From positions 25,001-89,000 of the forward strand of contig CAUYUJ010016300.1 of NCBI GenBank assembly GCA_963575745.1: DNA of 64,000 nucleotides, given 5' to 3'. The translations under genes were made by a program, and so were the position numbers. Source of the DNA: Prorocentrum cordatum (lineage: Eukaryota; Sar; Dinophyceae; Prorocentrales; Prorocentraceae). Under the pieces are notes generated by a model that was given only the letters and a program-made list of their open reading frames with translations, had not been told where the DNA came from and searched no databases. Of the stretch, positions 29,581 to 38,600 are shown piece after piece. Numbering within the stretch: the first letter of the stretch is position 1; every line of letters starts with the position of its first letter.

Positions 29581-30890
29581 TGCGCGCGCTCGGGGGCACA
29601 GCGCGCGCCCGGCCGACCGCGTGGGGGAGAAACAGCTGAGAGCGGGAGGGCCGTCTGTGGCACCGTGGCAGCTTCCGAGAGAGAGTCGACGAGCACAACA
29701 TCGGGGGCGGCAAGGAGGGGGCTGATGACTGGGGGGGGGCTTTCGTGGCGTGGGCCATGGTATTTCCTGGGATTTCCTGGCGCCTCGTCTTGTTTCATCA
29801 CGTCCCTGGCCGCCCCCCCCTGGGGCCGCGCACATGCCGCTGGCCATGATTGGCGACCCCCCCCTCTTGGGCGCCCCCTCCCGGCCGCCCCCGATAACAG
29901 ACACGTCGACGGCAACACGGCCAGCTCCAGCTTCGGCATGTTTGCACATCCGACTCCATCGGCGAGTGCATCTGCAGTATCACAACCAGCGCCTCCTACT
30001 ATGGGCACGGCAGGCGCACGGACTCCAGCACCAAAGGCTATCCCACTTTCAGTGATTTTGTCGGTACGGGGCGAATGCGACTTAAGTAAGGGTGGGGATA
30101 AAGCGCAAATTTATGCGTTTTTCAGACCCCGTCGCCAGTTCAGGACCGTCTCTCGCATTTTGGTCTGCCTTCGGCTTCCGGCCTCTGCCGCTATCGTTAG
30201 ACATTGGCTCACGACGCTTTTCCCGATCGATCTCCTACTCCAGCTCCTGTCCCGACTCCGGCTTACCTTCCGACTCTGGCTTTGGAGGCTATCGCAGTCC
30301 CGACTCCGTCTCCCGCTCAGGTTTCGTAGACCAAGGCATCTGTGGCTCGGTCTATGATTCCAGCGGCAGGCGTTTCCTTCAGGCGCACCACAGTGCTCAG
30401 ATTACCGACTCCGGCGTCAACCAGCAGCACATCGGCGACACCTATACGAGGCACGACACATGACACACATGCATTTGGTAAATCTAGACTCCAAAAACAA
30501 ACGCATAACAATCAGGGTACCACGATCGAGTATTACGACGACTCCGCCAGTGGAAATACCCAATGGTTCTTATAATGATTCGGACAAGCCTACATGCATG
30601 GAGTCATGCCTATGTACAGTGTAGCTTACGTCGTACTGCTCTACCCGTTGTCCCCACTGTCTCCTAGACGGGTTGGGGAAGCCTCAGAATCCAGGTCCGC
30701 CGGGCACACGGGAGCGGGCAACCTTGAGATCCGACGTTGCCGAAACATTGCAGCATCGCAAAAAATCACGACCGGAGCCCTGGACCCCATCACCCTGCGT
30801 CACTTTTCGCGACGGATCGATTTGCGAAGCTCCCACGGCCCGAAGTGGAGCGAAGACGTCCGGCTCGAAAACATTGAGTCGCGAGCATCC
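29581..30890. other. Unassigned region with degenerate CCGACTC motifs
   Basis: From about 29940 to 30420 the motif CCGACTC(C/T)GGC recurs irregularly. From 30600 to 30890 there is protein-like sequence (GKPQNPGPPGTRERATLRSD...) that runs into the CTC tract without a stop, possibly the N-terminal edge of a lost retroelement ORF. No function assigned. Confidence 0.35.
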
Positions 30891-31665
30891 TCCTGCTGCT
30901 CCTCCTCCTCTTGCTGCTCCTCCTCCTCCTCCTCCTCCTCCTCCTCCTCTTCCTCCTCCTCCTCCTCCTCCTCCTCCTCCTCCTCCTCCTCCTCCTCCTC
31001 TTCCTCCTCCTCCTCCTCCTCCTCCTCCTCCTCCTCCTCCTCCTCCTCCTCTTCCTCCTGCCTCCTTCCACCTTCCTCCTTCCTCCTTCCTCCTCCTCTT
31101 GCTCCATAGCTCCTTGCTCCTATCCTCCTTCCGTCCTTCCTCCTTCCTCCTCCTCCTCCTCCTTTCCTCCTTCCACTTCCTTCTTCCTCCTTCCTCCTCC
31201 TCCTCCTCCTCCTCCTCCTCCTCTCTCCTCCTCCTCCTCCCCCTCCTCCTCCTCCTCCTTCATCCTCCTTCCACTCGCCCCTCCTCCCCCTCACTCCCCT
31301 CCTCCTCCTCGCTCCTCCTGCTCCCCCTCCTTCCCCCTCCTCCTCCTGCCTCCTCCTCCTCCACCTCCTCCTCCGCCTCCTCCTTCTCCTCCTCCTTCCT
31401 CCTTCCTCCTTCCTCCTTCCTCCTTCCTCCTCCTCCTCCTCCTCCAACCTCCTTCCTCCTCCTTCCTTCCTCCTTCCTCCTTCCTCCTTCCCCCTTTCCT
31501 CCTTCCTCTTCCTCCTTCCTCCTTCCTCCTCCTCCTCCTCCTCCTCTACCTCCTCCTCCCCCTCCTCCCCCTCCTCCTCCTCTTCCTCCTCCTCCTCCTC
31601 CTCCTCCTTCCTCCTTCCTCCTTCCTCCTTCCTCCTTCCTCCTTCCTCCTTCCTCCTTCCTCCGT
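30891..31665. repeat. (CTC)n and (CTTC)n-type microsatellite, ~775 bp
   Basis: Pure CTC runs pass into CTTCCTC-type repeats. The last segment (31600-31665) is an almost perfect TTCCTCC heptamer array. Poly-Ser/Leu/Pro and poly-Glu frames are by-products. Confidence 0.92.
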
Positions 31666-31667
31666 TA

Positions 31668-31849
31668 CGGCCGCCAGGAAGTACGAGGTCATGCAGCAGG
31701 CGGCCTTCGGCGTCCAGCAGGCGAAGGACGCCTTGGCGCAGGCGGAGGCTTGGCACGTCGCGGCCGTCGATGATGCTGTCGACGCTGCCTCGGCCTTGGA
31801 GGAGGACGAGCGCACGGCGTTCATGGTGAAGCTCGGCCTCCCGCCCTAG
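31668..31849 (+). pseudogene. Alanine-rich helical protein fragment
   Basis: About 60 codons (TAARKYEVMQQAAFGVQQAKDALAQAEAWHVAAVDDAVDAASALEEDERTAF) end at TAG 31847-31849. The sequence is Ala/Glu/Gln-rich with coiled-coil spacing and enters directly from the CTTC repeat with no start codon, so it is the 3' remnant of a longer frame. Similar alanine-rich helices are common beside retroelement ORFs in dinoflagellates; identity is not established. Confidence 0.4.
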
Positions 31850-31869
31850 AGGGCGGCCTTGTCGTGAGT

Positions 31870-32105
31870 GCCGCGGAGGCTCGTGTCCTCCTGCGGCACT
31901 CCTGGTTCGGTGCGGAGGCTCGTGTTCCTCCTGCGCCCTGCCTGGCTGGCGGAGGCTCGTGTTCCTCCGCCGCCTGGGCCTTTTCGCGCGGAGGCTCGTG
32001 TTCCTCCTGCGCTGTGATCTGCAGTCGCGGAGGCTCGTGTTCCTCCTGCGGCTGGTGCCCTGGGGTTGCGGAGGCCCGTGTTCCTCCTGCGACCCCAGGG
32101 GCTGC
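31870..32105. repeat. Array of six hairpins at ~39-bp spacing
   Basis: The core GGAGGCTCGTGTTCCTCC (GGAGG/CCTCC stem) occurs six times, at about 31875, 31914, 31950, 31990, 32029 and 32070, with one to three changes per copy. The 6-9 bases on each side differ from copy to copy yet stay complementary to each other: GTGCCGC/GCGGCAC in copy 1, CAGTCGC/GCGGCTG in copy 5, CCTGGGGT/ACCCCAGG in copy 6. Every unit therefore folds into a longer stem. No flanking protein gene explains it. Confidence 0.8.
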
Positions 32106-32151
32106 GGAAAGATTGGTGCCGCGTGAGCGGCGGTCAGCAGAGTCCAGCAGA

Positions 32152-33310
32152 GTCCTCCTCCTCTTCCTTCCTCCTCCCCCTCCTCCTTCCTCCTTCCTCT
32201 TCCTCCTCCTCCTCCCCCTCCTTCCCCTCCTCCTCCTCCTCCTCCTCCTCCTCCTCCGCCTCTTTCCTTCTTCCTCCTTCCTCCTTCCGCCTTCTCTTCC
32301 CTCTCTCCTCCTCCTCCGTCCTTCCTCCTTCCTCCTGCCTCCTCCTCCTTCCTCTTCCTCCTCCTTCCTCCTCCTCCTCCTCCCCCTCCTCCTCCTCCTC
32401 CTCCTCCTCCTCCTCCTCCTCCTCCCCCTCCTCCGCCTCCTCCTCCTCCTCCTCTTCCTTCCATCCCTCCCCCCTCCTCCTCCTCCTCCTCCTCCCCCTC
32501 CCCCTCCCCTCCTCCTCCTCCTCCTCCTCCTCCTCCTTCTTCTTCTTTTCCTTCCTCCTTCCTCGCTTCTCCTTCCTCCTTCCTCCTATCCTTCTCCTTC
32601 CTCTCCTCCTCCTCCTCCTCACTCCTCCGTCCTCCTTTCCCCTCCTTCCTCGCTTCCTCCTTCCCTCATCCTCCTCCGCCTCATCTCCCCTCCTCCTCCT
32701 CCTTTCCCTTCCTCTTCTCCTTCCTCTTCCTCCTTCCTCTTTCCCCTCCTTCCTCCTTCCTACCTTCCTCCTTCCTCCTTCCTCCTTCCTCCTCCTCCTC
32801 CTCATCCTCCTCCTCATTCTCCTCCTCCTCCTCCTCCGCTTCCGAACGACCCGCATCCTCCGATCCCAGGGCCTATTCCTGGCATCCCCGCTCCGCAAGC
32901 TCGAAGCGGAAAAAACGCCCGGAGGCGCCGCCCCTGGCGCGCTCCGCGCGGATCCAAGAAATCCGCGCGGAGCGCGCCAGAATTTTCTGCTCGCGTGTCG
33001 CTCTCCTCCTCTTCCTCCCCCTATCCTCCTCTCCTTCTCCTCTCCTCCTCCTCCTCCTCTTCCTATCCTCCCCCCCTCCTCTCCTCCTCCTCCCCCCTCC
33101 CTTCCTCTCTCCTCCTCCTCCTCCTCCCTCCCTTCCTCCTCCTCCTCCTCCTCCTCCTCCTCCTCCTCCTCCTCCTCCTCCTCCCCCTCCTCCCTCCTTC
33201 CTCCTCCCCTCCTCCTCCTCTCTCCTCCTCCTCCTCCTCCCCTCCTCTCCTCCTCCTCCTCCTCCTCCTCCTCCTCCTCCTCCTCCTCCTCCTCCTCCTC
33301 CTCCTTCTCC
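32152..33310. repeat. CTC/CTTC microsatellite block, ~1.15 kb
   Basis: Long CTC and CTTCCTC repeats with one interruption (32840-33000) that contains a perfect 20-bp inverted repeat. It merges on its right into the 3' end of the SL-tagged pseudogene on the minus strand, where the triplet reads as poly-Glu. Confidence 0.9.
32934..32980. repeat. Perfect 20-bp inverted repeat with 7-nt loop
   Basis: The 20 bases at 32934-32953 (starting CTGGCGCGCTCC, ending GCGGAT) are the exact reverse complement of 32961-32980. CCAAGAA is the loop. It sits in a short island within CTC repeat. Confidence 0.9.
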
Positions 33311-33616
33311 AATTTCATGCTCGTGTCGCTGTTTCTTCTCCTGCGAGCTCCTGGTCCAGGACCTCCGGCTCCAGGAGGCAGCTGGCCAACCCCACCTGGC
33401 AGCCCAGATGCCCCCCGGCGAGTTCGCGGCTCCCCGGGGGCGGAGGCGACCTCGAGGCTCCCGGGGGGGGGGGCAGGCGCGGCAGGTGGGCATGCGACAT
33501 GGGCGGCACGAGCGACATCCAGCGAAGACGAAGGGCACGACGACGCCGACTCCGACCTCGCTTCCTCCCCCGCCCGCGGCGGATCCAACCCTCTGCCACT
33601 CTCCCCCGCCTGATCG

Positions 33617-34213
33617 AGTCGATCTCTGGCCCAGGTGGAGCATCACCCGAACTCCTGTGGGGCTGAGGTGGCAGCTGCGGCTGGTGGCTTCTTTGGTGGC
33701 GCGACCAATCCCTGCATCTTGATGCACGCCTCTGTTCCGATGCCCGCCTTCTGCTCCGGGGTGAGCTGGGCGAGGAGAAGCGTGAGAATATGTTTCATCT
33801 CCGAGGGCTTCTCCTAGTCCTTTTGACTGCCGCCGCCGTTGTTGCCCGCGCTGCTGCTGCCGCCCTGCCCCTGCTTGTTGGGCAGGTCGAAAGGCTGCTC
33901 GCACAGGCAGAAGACCTTCTTGCGTGCCTTGCTCAAGTACTGTCGCTCTCCACAATGTGAATAGACGCAATATGCGCGGTGCCTCTGCTGTTATTGCCGC
34001 TGGTACTGCTGCTGGTAGGCCCACCAGGAGTTGCCCCCCATGACTGCTGGATCAGTCGGGGTCTGGAAACGACTGATCGCGACCCCGGAAACCGGAGGTC
34101 GGAGAAGGACTTCCCCTTGAAGCTGGAAGGGTCTGGAGCCAAAGTGGCTTGAGCCAAGATGGATTGAGCCAAAATCGCTTGAGCCAAATGGCTTGAGCCA
34201 AAACGGCTACGGA
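33617..34213 (-). pseudogene. SL-tagged processed pseudogene with a zinc-ribbon-like motif
   Basis: Downstream of five SL relics (minus strand) is a ~90-nt leader, then ATG 34041 opening MGGNSWWAYQQQYQRQ. A TAA, two later stops and a frame drift interrupt otherwise protein-like sequence: YCVYSHCGERQYLSKARKKVFCLCEQPF (a CxxxxC...CxC, zinc-ribbon-like pattern), a Gly/Ser/Asn linker, LLAQLTPEQKAGIGTEACIKMQG, and a Pro/Ala-rich stretch ending near 33640. No introns are visible. It is therefore a reverse-copied, trans-spliced mRNA that has decayed. The family was not identified; the CxC-type finger followed by low-complexity linker resembles N-terminal regions of dinoflagellate retroelement proteins. 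The exact 3' end, near the CTC block, is uncertain. Confidence 0.65.
34133..34213 (-). repeat. Five tandem spliced-leader relics
   Basis: Read on the minus strand, 34213-34192 matches the 22-nt dinoflagellate SL with one mismatch (CCGTAGCCGTTTTGGCTCAAG-like). It is followed without gaps by four truncated 14-15-nt copies at 34178-34191, 34163-34177, 34148-34162 and 34133-34147, each ending GGCTCAAG or a one-base variant. Such relics arise when a trans-spliced mRNA is reverse-copied into the genome, transcribed and trans-spliced again at the AG inside the old SL. Confidence 0.9.
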
Positions 34214-34216
34214 GCC

Positions 34217-34260
34217 TCCTCCTCATCCTCCTCCTCCTCCTCCTCCTCCTCCTCCTCCTC
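34217..34260. repeat. (CTC)n microsatellite
   Basis: Short CTC tract immediately upstream of the SL relics on the minus strand, i.e. abutting the 5' end of the retroposed copy. Confidence 0.85.
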
Positions 34261-34359
34261 CATTCCTTCTCCTTATAGATAGGTTCTCCCTGTCGCACGC
34301 CGATGCCAGTTTTTAGGTCGGGCCGGGCGTTTCGCCTGAGACTACCCGGTTATGTGTGA

Positions 34360-34870
34360 CCCTGAAGATTAAAAAGTTACAACAGCTTCACAGATGGAGG
34401 GCGGGTGGTTTTCAAAATGTGGCTCTCGCCTCAGCGCCGCGCACATTTGTTTTAAAAAATTACAAGAGGTTCACGGATTCAGGGCGGGTCGTTTTTCAAC
34501 ATGTGGCTCTCGCCCCAGCGCCGCGCGCATTCGTTAAACAAAAACTGCAAGATCTTTACGATTCTTCACGGATTGAGGGCGGGTGGTTTTGAAAATGTGG
34601 CTCTAGCGTTAGCGCCGCGCACAGTCGTTTTACAAAATGTGCAAGAGTTTCACAGATTCAGGGCGGGTAGTTTTCAAAAAGGTTTTAGAAAATTGCATGA
34701 GTTTCACGGATTGAGGGCGGGTCGTTTTCAAAATGTGGTTCTCGCCTTATCGCCGCGCACATTCGTTTAAAACATAGCAGGAATTTCACAAGATGAAGGC
34801 ATATTCTTTTCAACATGTGGCTCTCGTTTGTAGCGCCGCGCACATTCGTTTTTCAAATTTGACAGATTTT
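34360..34870. repeat. ~85-bp tandem repeat, about six diverged copies
   Basis: The unit reads approximately GCAAGAGTTTCACGGATT, GAGGGCGGGTGGTTTTCAAAATGTGGCTCTCGCC and AGCGCCGCGCACATTCGTTTTA, recurring about every 80-88 bp with one shortened copy. Related units occur at 18590-18670, 19220-19330 and 37600-37760, making this a dispersed family. Confidence 0.85.
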
Positions 34871-35202
34871 TACGGATTCCCATGATCATCGTACTCACCA
34901 GACATGGTGTTTTTGGAAGGGCTCAGGATTATGCGGGCGCAACAGTTATGTTGATCCGCTGTGCTGAAATCCCAAAAATGGTGTTTTGTCACGATTCTGG
35001 ATCGTCAAGACGCAGCAGTCAGGTTGATACGTGGCGTTGCAATCCCGAGAACAATGTTTTGGCACGCTCCAGGATTTTCACAACTGTTGTCTTCCAACGA
35101 GGCAGTTCCCTCAATGGAAATGAACCGTTGTAGGGGCCTATGAAGAGGGAGCTTGGAGGGAGGCTTAATTCCAACATCGTTGATGACTCTTGGGTTTCCA
35201 CT
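34871..35202. repeat. Dispersed repeat upstream of a CTC tract
   Basis: The segment ending TTGTCTTCCAACGAGGCAG...CCAACATCGTTGATG...CCACTGGTCCTCC closely parallels 53105-53265, and in both places leads straight into a CTC microsatellite. Within 34960-35085 a ~75-bp unit (CCAGGATT...GGTTGAT...GCAATCCC) is itself repeated. No gene. Confidence 0.7.
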
Positions 35203-35281
35203 GGTCCTCCTCCTCCTCCTCCTCCTCCTCCTCCTCCTCTTCCTCCTCCTCCTCCTCCTCCTCCTCCTCCTCCTCCTCCCC
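35203..35281. repeat. (CTC)n microsatellite
   Basis: About 26 CTC/TCC triplets with one TTC interruption, at the end of the dispersed repeat. Confidence 0.9.
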
Positions 35282-35599
35282 CGAGTGCGATCTGGGAACC
35301 TTGGGGGGGGGAGGGGGGGAGGGGGCCAGCCAAGTGTCTCACGCGCCCTCTCACCACACTGGGCAGGCGGGGGATCGGCGGACTGAGCAGGGCGGATCGT
35401 CGCAGGGTTCGGCCAGGCGCCGCACGTCGCCGCCTCGTGGGCGCCTCGTGCGCTGGCCGAGTGCTCCTGGCTTGCGGCCAGTCTCCGCCCGTGGCCGCTG
35501 CGTGCACCGGCAGGCCTTTGCGCCCCACAGCCTGCACCGCACACGTGGCACCCCGCAGACTGCGCCACCTCGATCGCTTCATGTCCGTTGCATGACGTC

Positions 35600-35635
<36 letters not shown>

Positions 35636-36078
35636 CAACAGAGTAGGCTCTGCCCCGTGTCGCGGCTGGACTTTTCCGTAAACCACTCCGCGAATTGCGC
35701 TTTGATGGAAGTGAACACGATCGTTTGCCATGGCACGCCAGTGCCCCAGCCAGGCTGGTATCGATTCCCCCGCACCCGTGTCAAATAATGTCATGCGACA
35801 CACACACACACACTCGTTGATCTCACAAGCGCGCTTCATGCGAATCTCTATCAGACAGTATCGCGCGGGCCAAACGCTTGAGCCTCCCGCGCGCGCATGC
35901 CGAAATCATTGTTCAGGAGGGAGGACCCGTCCGTCCGCCGTCCGTCGTCCGCCGTCCTTGGGGGAGCCGTAACCTGTGGCATGTGTTTTCGCGTCGTGCC
36001 GGCAATGGAAATCGACATTGATAGTCATATGACGATGAGGAAGAGGAGGTGAAGGTGAGCGGGGGGGGGGTGGCGAAC
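35282..36078. other. No recognised gene; (TC)n at 35601-35632 and (CA)n at 35796-35813
   Basis: GC-rich sequence with overlapping short frames and two dinucleotide microsatellites; nothing coding is supported. Confidence 0.5.
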
Positions 36079-36259
36079 AAGGGGTATGATGAACATGAAG
36101 ATGGTGATGATGGTGGTGATGATGATCGTGGTGATGATGATGACGATGATACTGATGATGACGACGACGATGACGATGATGATGATCATCGTCATCAGTA
36201 TCGTCCTGGTGATGGTGGTGATGATGGTGGTGATGGTGATGCTGGTGATGAGGCTGGTG

Positions 36260-36313
<54 letters not shown>

Positions 36314-36315
36314 TC
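36079..36315. repeat. (GAT)n microsatellite
   Basis: GATGAT/GGTGAT/GACGAT array, the second of this kind in the window (compare 27277-27603). Confidence 0.9.
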
Positions 36316-36395
36316 ATGGACAATTCCGCAGATTTCACGTTCAACCATGGGGGGAGGCAAGGAGGAGCCGAGACACCGCTTTGCTCCAACGCCAT

Positions 36396-36622
36396 AATTG
36401 ATATCATGTTATCTGCTCTGGTGGGGGAGTGGCAGAGGATTGGTTTGGGATGAAGCATTGGAGATTTGTTCATCAGTCAAATGTTCTGGGCTGACAGTAT
36501 TGATATGTTTGCACAGGTGTGGACCAGTCCGTGGAGATGATTTCACAACTTGCCCATCGGCTTGCAGCGTTTGGTATGAAGTTGAAACTTAAGGAGAGCA
36601 AGATGATGCCAGGCATGGGATT
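36396..36622 (+). pseudogene. Relic of a LINE-type reverse transcriptase
   Basis: Two short frames carry recognisable RT traces: MLSALVGEWQRIGLG, stop, then QMFWADSIDMFAQ (decayed WADD/FADD active-site block), and one frame over EMISQLAHRLAAFGMKLKLKESKMMP, which matches the motif-D region (G-x-K-L-x-x-x-K-x-x-M) that follows the active site. The second active-site Asp is replaced. It shares no obvious close identity with either LINE elsewhere in the window. Confidence 0.55.
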
Positions 36623-37129
36623 GGGGCCATCGCCGTCCTATGTTCTCTGCCGGCCACCCGGGCAGGAAGCGATGGGAATTCTTTTGGTGACCGAGACGGG
36701 TCTCCTGGGAACACGCTTCGATGGAGCTGCTTGCAGCGGTTTTGCAGCGCGGTTCTTCAAAATTGGCCGAGGTGGGTTTGCGCTGAGCTGGGCCTGTTGC
36801 ACGCCAGTCACCGACGATCCGACGGCGCAGTTTCTGGCGGCTGGTCATCGGGCGCGTCGGCATCCCTAGAGGCGGCCGGGTCCTGGAGGATGGTCGAGGG
36901 TCGCGTCGAAGAGGCAGTCGCTAAACTAAAAGCGAGCAGGAGTGCATAAGAAGGACTGAAAGAAGGAGGGGCATGGGAACCTGGCCACTGAGTTGTTGGT
37001 TCAAGCTTCCGCAGTTGGTTGCAACTTGGAAGTCGCTGGCGACCCCGCCCTCTGCAAGCATCGAGATGGGTTGCTGCATGGCGTCCTACCGGTCGCAGGC
37101 TGGGGCATTGCCAGCTCGCCGGGGGGAGG
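36623..37129. other. No recognised gene
   Basis: Short overlapping frames only; no motif or clear repeat. Confidence 0.45.
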
Positions 37130-37400
37130 AAGGGAGGAGGGGGGGGGAGGAGGAGAGGAGTAGGAGGAGCAGGAACAGGAGGATGAGGAGGAGGAGGAGG
37201 AGGAGGAGGAGGAGGAAAAGGAGAAGGAGGAGGGGAGGCGAGAACGAGAAAAAGAGGGGGTGGGGGACGGGAAGGTTGGACGATGAGGGGCAATTAGTCG
37301 GAAGAGAGATGCGAAGGAGGAGGAAGGAGGAAAGAGGAGGAAGGAGAAAAGAGGAGGATGAGGAGGACGAGGAGGAAGGAGGGGTGAGAAGGAGGGAGGA
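37130..37400. repeat. GGA-rich microsatellite
   Basis: Interrupted GGA/GAG tracts with AAGGAGG variants. Confidence 0.85.
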
Positions 37401-37599
37401 GAAGGGATTGGAGGCAACCTCCAGTTGACATCCCGCCCGCTGCCCCGTCCCCGCCTCCCGCCCCGCCCCCCCTCCTTGACCCTGACCCCCACGACAATTT
37501 CACAATATGAATACTACTCTCCTGTCTCCCCTGATGACGTCCGGAAGATATTCGCCCACCCCTCTGCGTATTGTTTTCTACACAGAATTCCCGGGAGTT

Positions 37600-37940
37600 G
37601 GGTTTTCGCTGGGGCTTTGGTTTCAAAATGTTGTTGCCGCTGAAGCGTTGGCCTCATTTTTGGGCTTCCGCTCGTTTCGAATCACGCTCCCGCTGCAGCG
37701 GTGGCCTCATTTTCCGCGTTTCCGTTCGTTCCGATGCGTGTTCCCGCTGCAGCGCTGGCGACATTGTTTCCAGTGCCATGCCACGGGATGCAACGCAATG
37801 CTAAGCGGCGTTCCTGTACGATGCCACGCCTTCAGTTGCAATGCTAGGATATGCAGTGCTTGACTACGCAATGTCACGCCATGCTATGCCATGTTACGCT
37901 TTGATCTTCAACGCCATGCTATGCCATGTTCTCTTCTGTG
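37600..37940. repeat. Dispersed repeat plus degenerate pentamer array
   Basis: 37600-37760 repeats GCTGCAGCG(T/G)TGGCCTCATTTT...TTCCGTTCGTT three times and resembles units at 19220-19330. 37780-37930 is a degenerate ATGCN/ACGCN pentamer array (CCATGCTATGCCATGTTACGC) that ends at the SL relics of the topoisomerase copy. Confidence 0.7.
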
Positions 37941-37969
37941 CCGCTTTGGCTCAAGCCGTCTGGCTCAAG
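37941..37969 (+). repeat. Two tandem spliced-leader relics
   Basis: CCGCTTTGGCTCAAG (37941-37955) is followed directly by CCGTCTGGCTCAAG (37956-37969). Both match the last 15 nt of the dinoflagellate SL with two or three changes. A leader of about 126 nt separates them from the topoisomerase II start codon. Confidence 0.8.
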
Positions 37970-38095
37970 CCAGGAGCGGCCCAAACCCCCCGCCCGCCTG
38001 CCGGCAGGGGCCCGGCGGCCGCCCCCCCGAGAGAAGCTGGAGAGGCGTGCTCCGCCTCGGCCACGCCCAGCGCGCGGGTCGCGGCCGGGCGAGCC

Positions 38096-38600
38096 ATGCA
38101 TCCGAAGGGGGTGAAGAAGCATATCAAGAAGGCCCAGCGCGTCGAGAGTGGCGACGGGGGCGCTGGGCTGCGCCGCTCCAAGACCGTGGAGCAGATCTAC
38201 CAGAAGAAGACTCCCGTGGAGCACATCCTCCTACGCCCGGACACCTACGTGGGCTCCGTGGAAAAGCAGACAGCCTGTGGATCTGGGACAGCAAGAAGGG
38301 GGAGATGGACTTCCGCAACGTCACCTACGTGCCGGCCCTCTACAAGATTTTCGACGAGATATTAGCGAATTCTGAGGACAACCTGCAGCGCGACAAGACC
38401 ATGAACTACATCAAGGTTGAGATCGATACGAAGCAGAAGCGCATCAAGGTCACCAACAATGGCAAGGGGCTGCCCATAGCGATTCACAAGAAGCACAAGG
38501 TTCGCGTGCCTGAGCTTGTCTTCGGGCACCTGCTCACTTGCGACAACTACGACGGCTACAGGACTGGGACAAGGGCTGGGACAAGGGGATACGGCAACAA
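38096..38600 (+). pseudogene. TOP2: DNA topoisomerase II N-terminal fragment
   Basis: ATG 38096 opens MHPKGVKKHIKKAQR and then the eukaryotic topoisomerase II start: KTVEQIYQKKTPVEHILLRPDTYVGSVEKQT. A missing base near 38272 shifts the frame, and the homology goes on as LWIWDSKKGEMDFRNVTYVPALYKIFDEILANSEDNLQRDK...[37 protein letters not shown]. This covers the start of the GHKL ATPase domain, including the N-box (EILANSEDN) and the NGKGLP box. Resemblance ends near 38560, just before the expected GGRNGYGAK ATP-lid; a decayed GYGNK trace may remain. About 150 of well over 1,000 residues are present. Upstream SL relics indicate a reverse-copied mRNA, though a gene with an intron at 38560 cannot be excluded. 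Confidence 0.8.

Noticed and set aside
31870-32105. CRISPR-like look of the ~39-bp array
   Set aside because: The spacers are complementary to each other and not unique, units form hairpins, the context is eukaryotic and there is no cas gene.
30800-32464. Minus-strand frame of ~550 codons, mostly poly-Glu/Arg/Gly
   Set aside because: It is a stop-free reading of CTC/CTTC microsatellites and the hairpin array; composition follows the repeat, with no domain.
35876-35886. CTTGAGCC as another SL relic
   Set aside because: Only eight bases match and neighbouring bases do not continue the SL.
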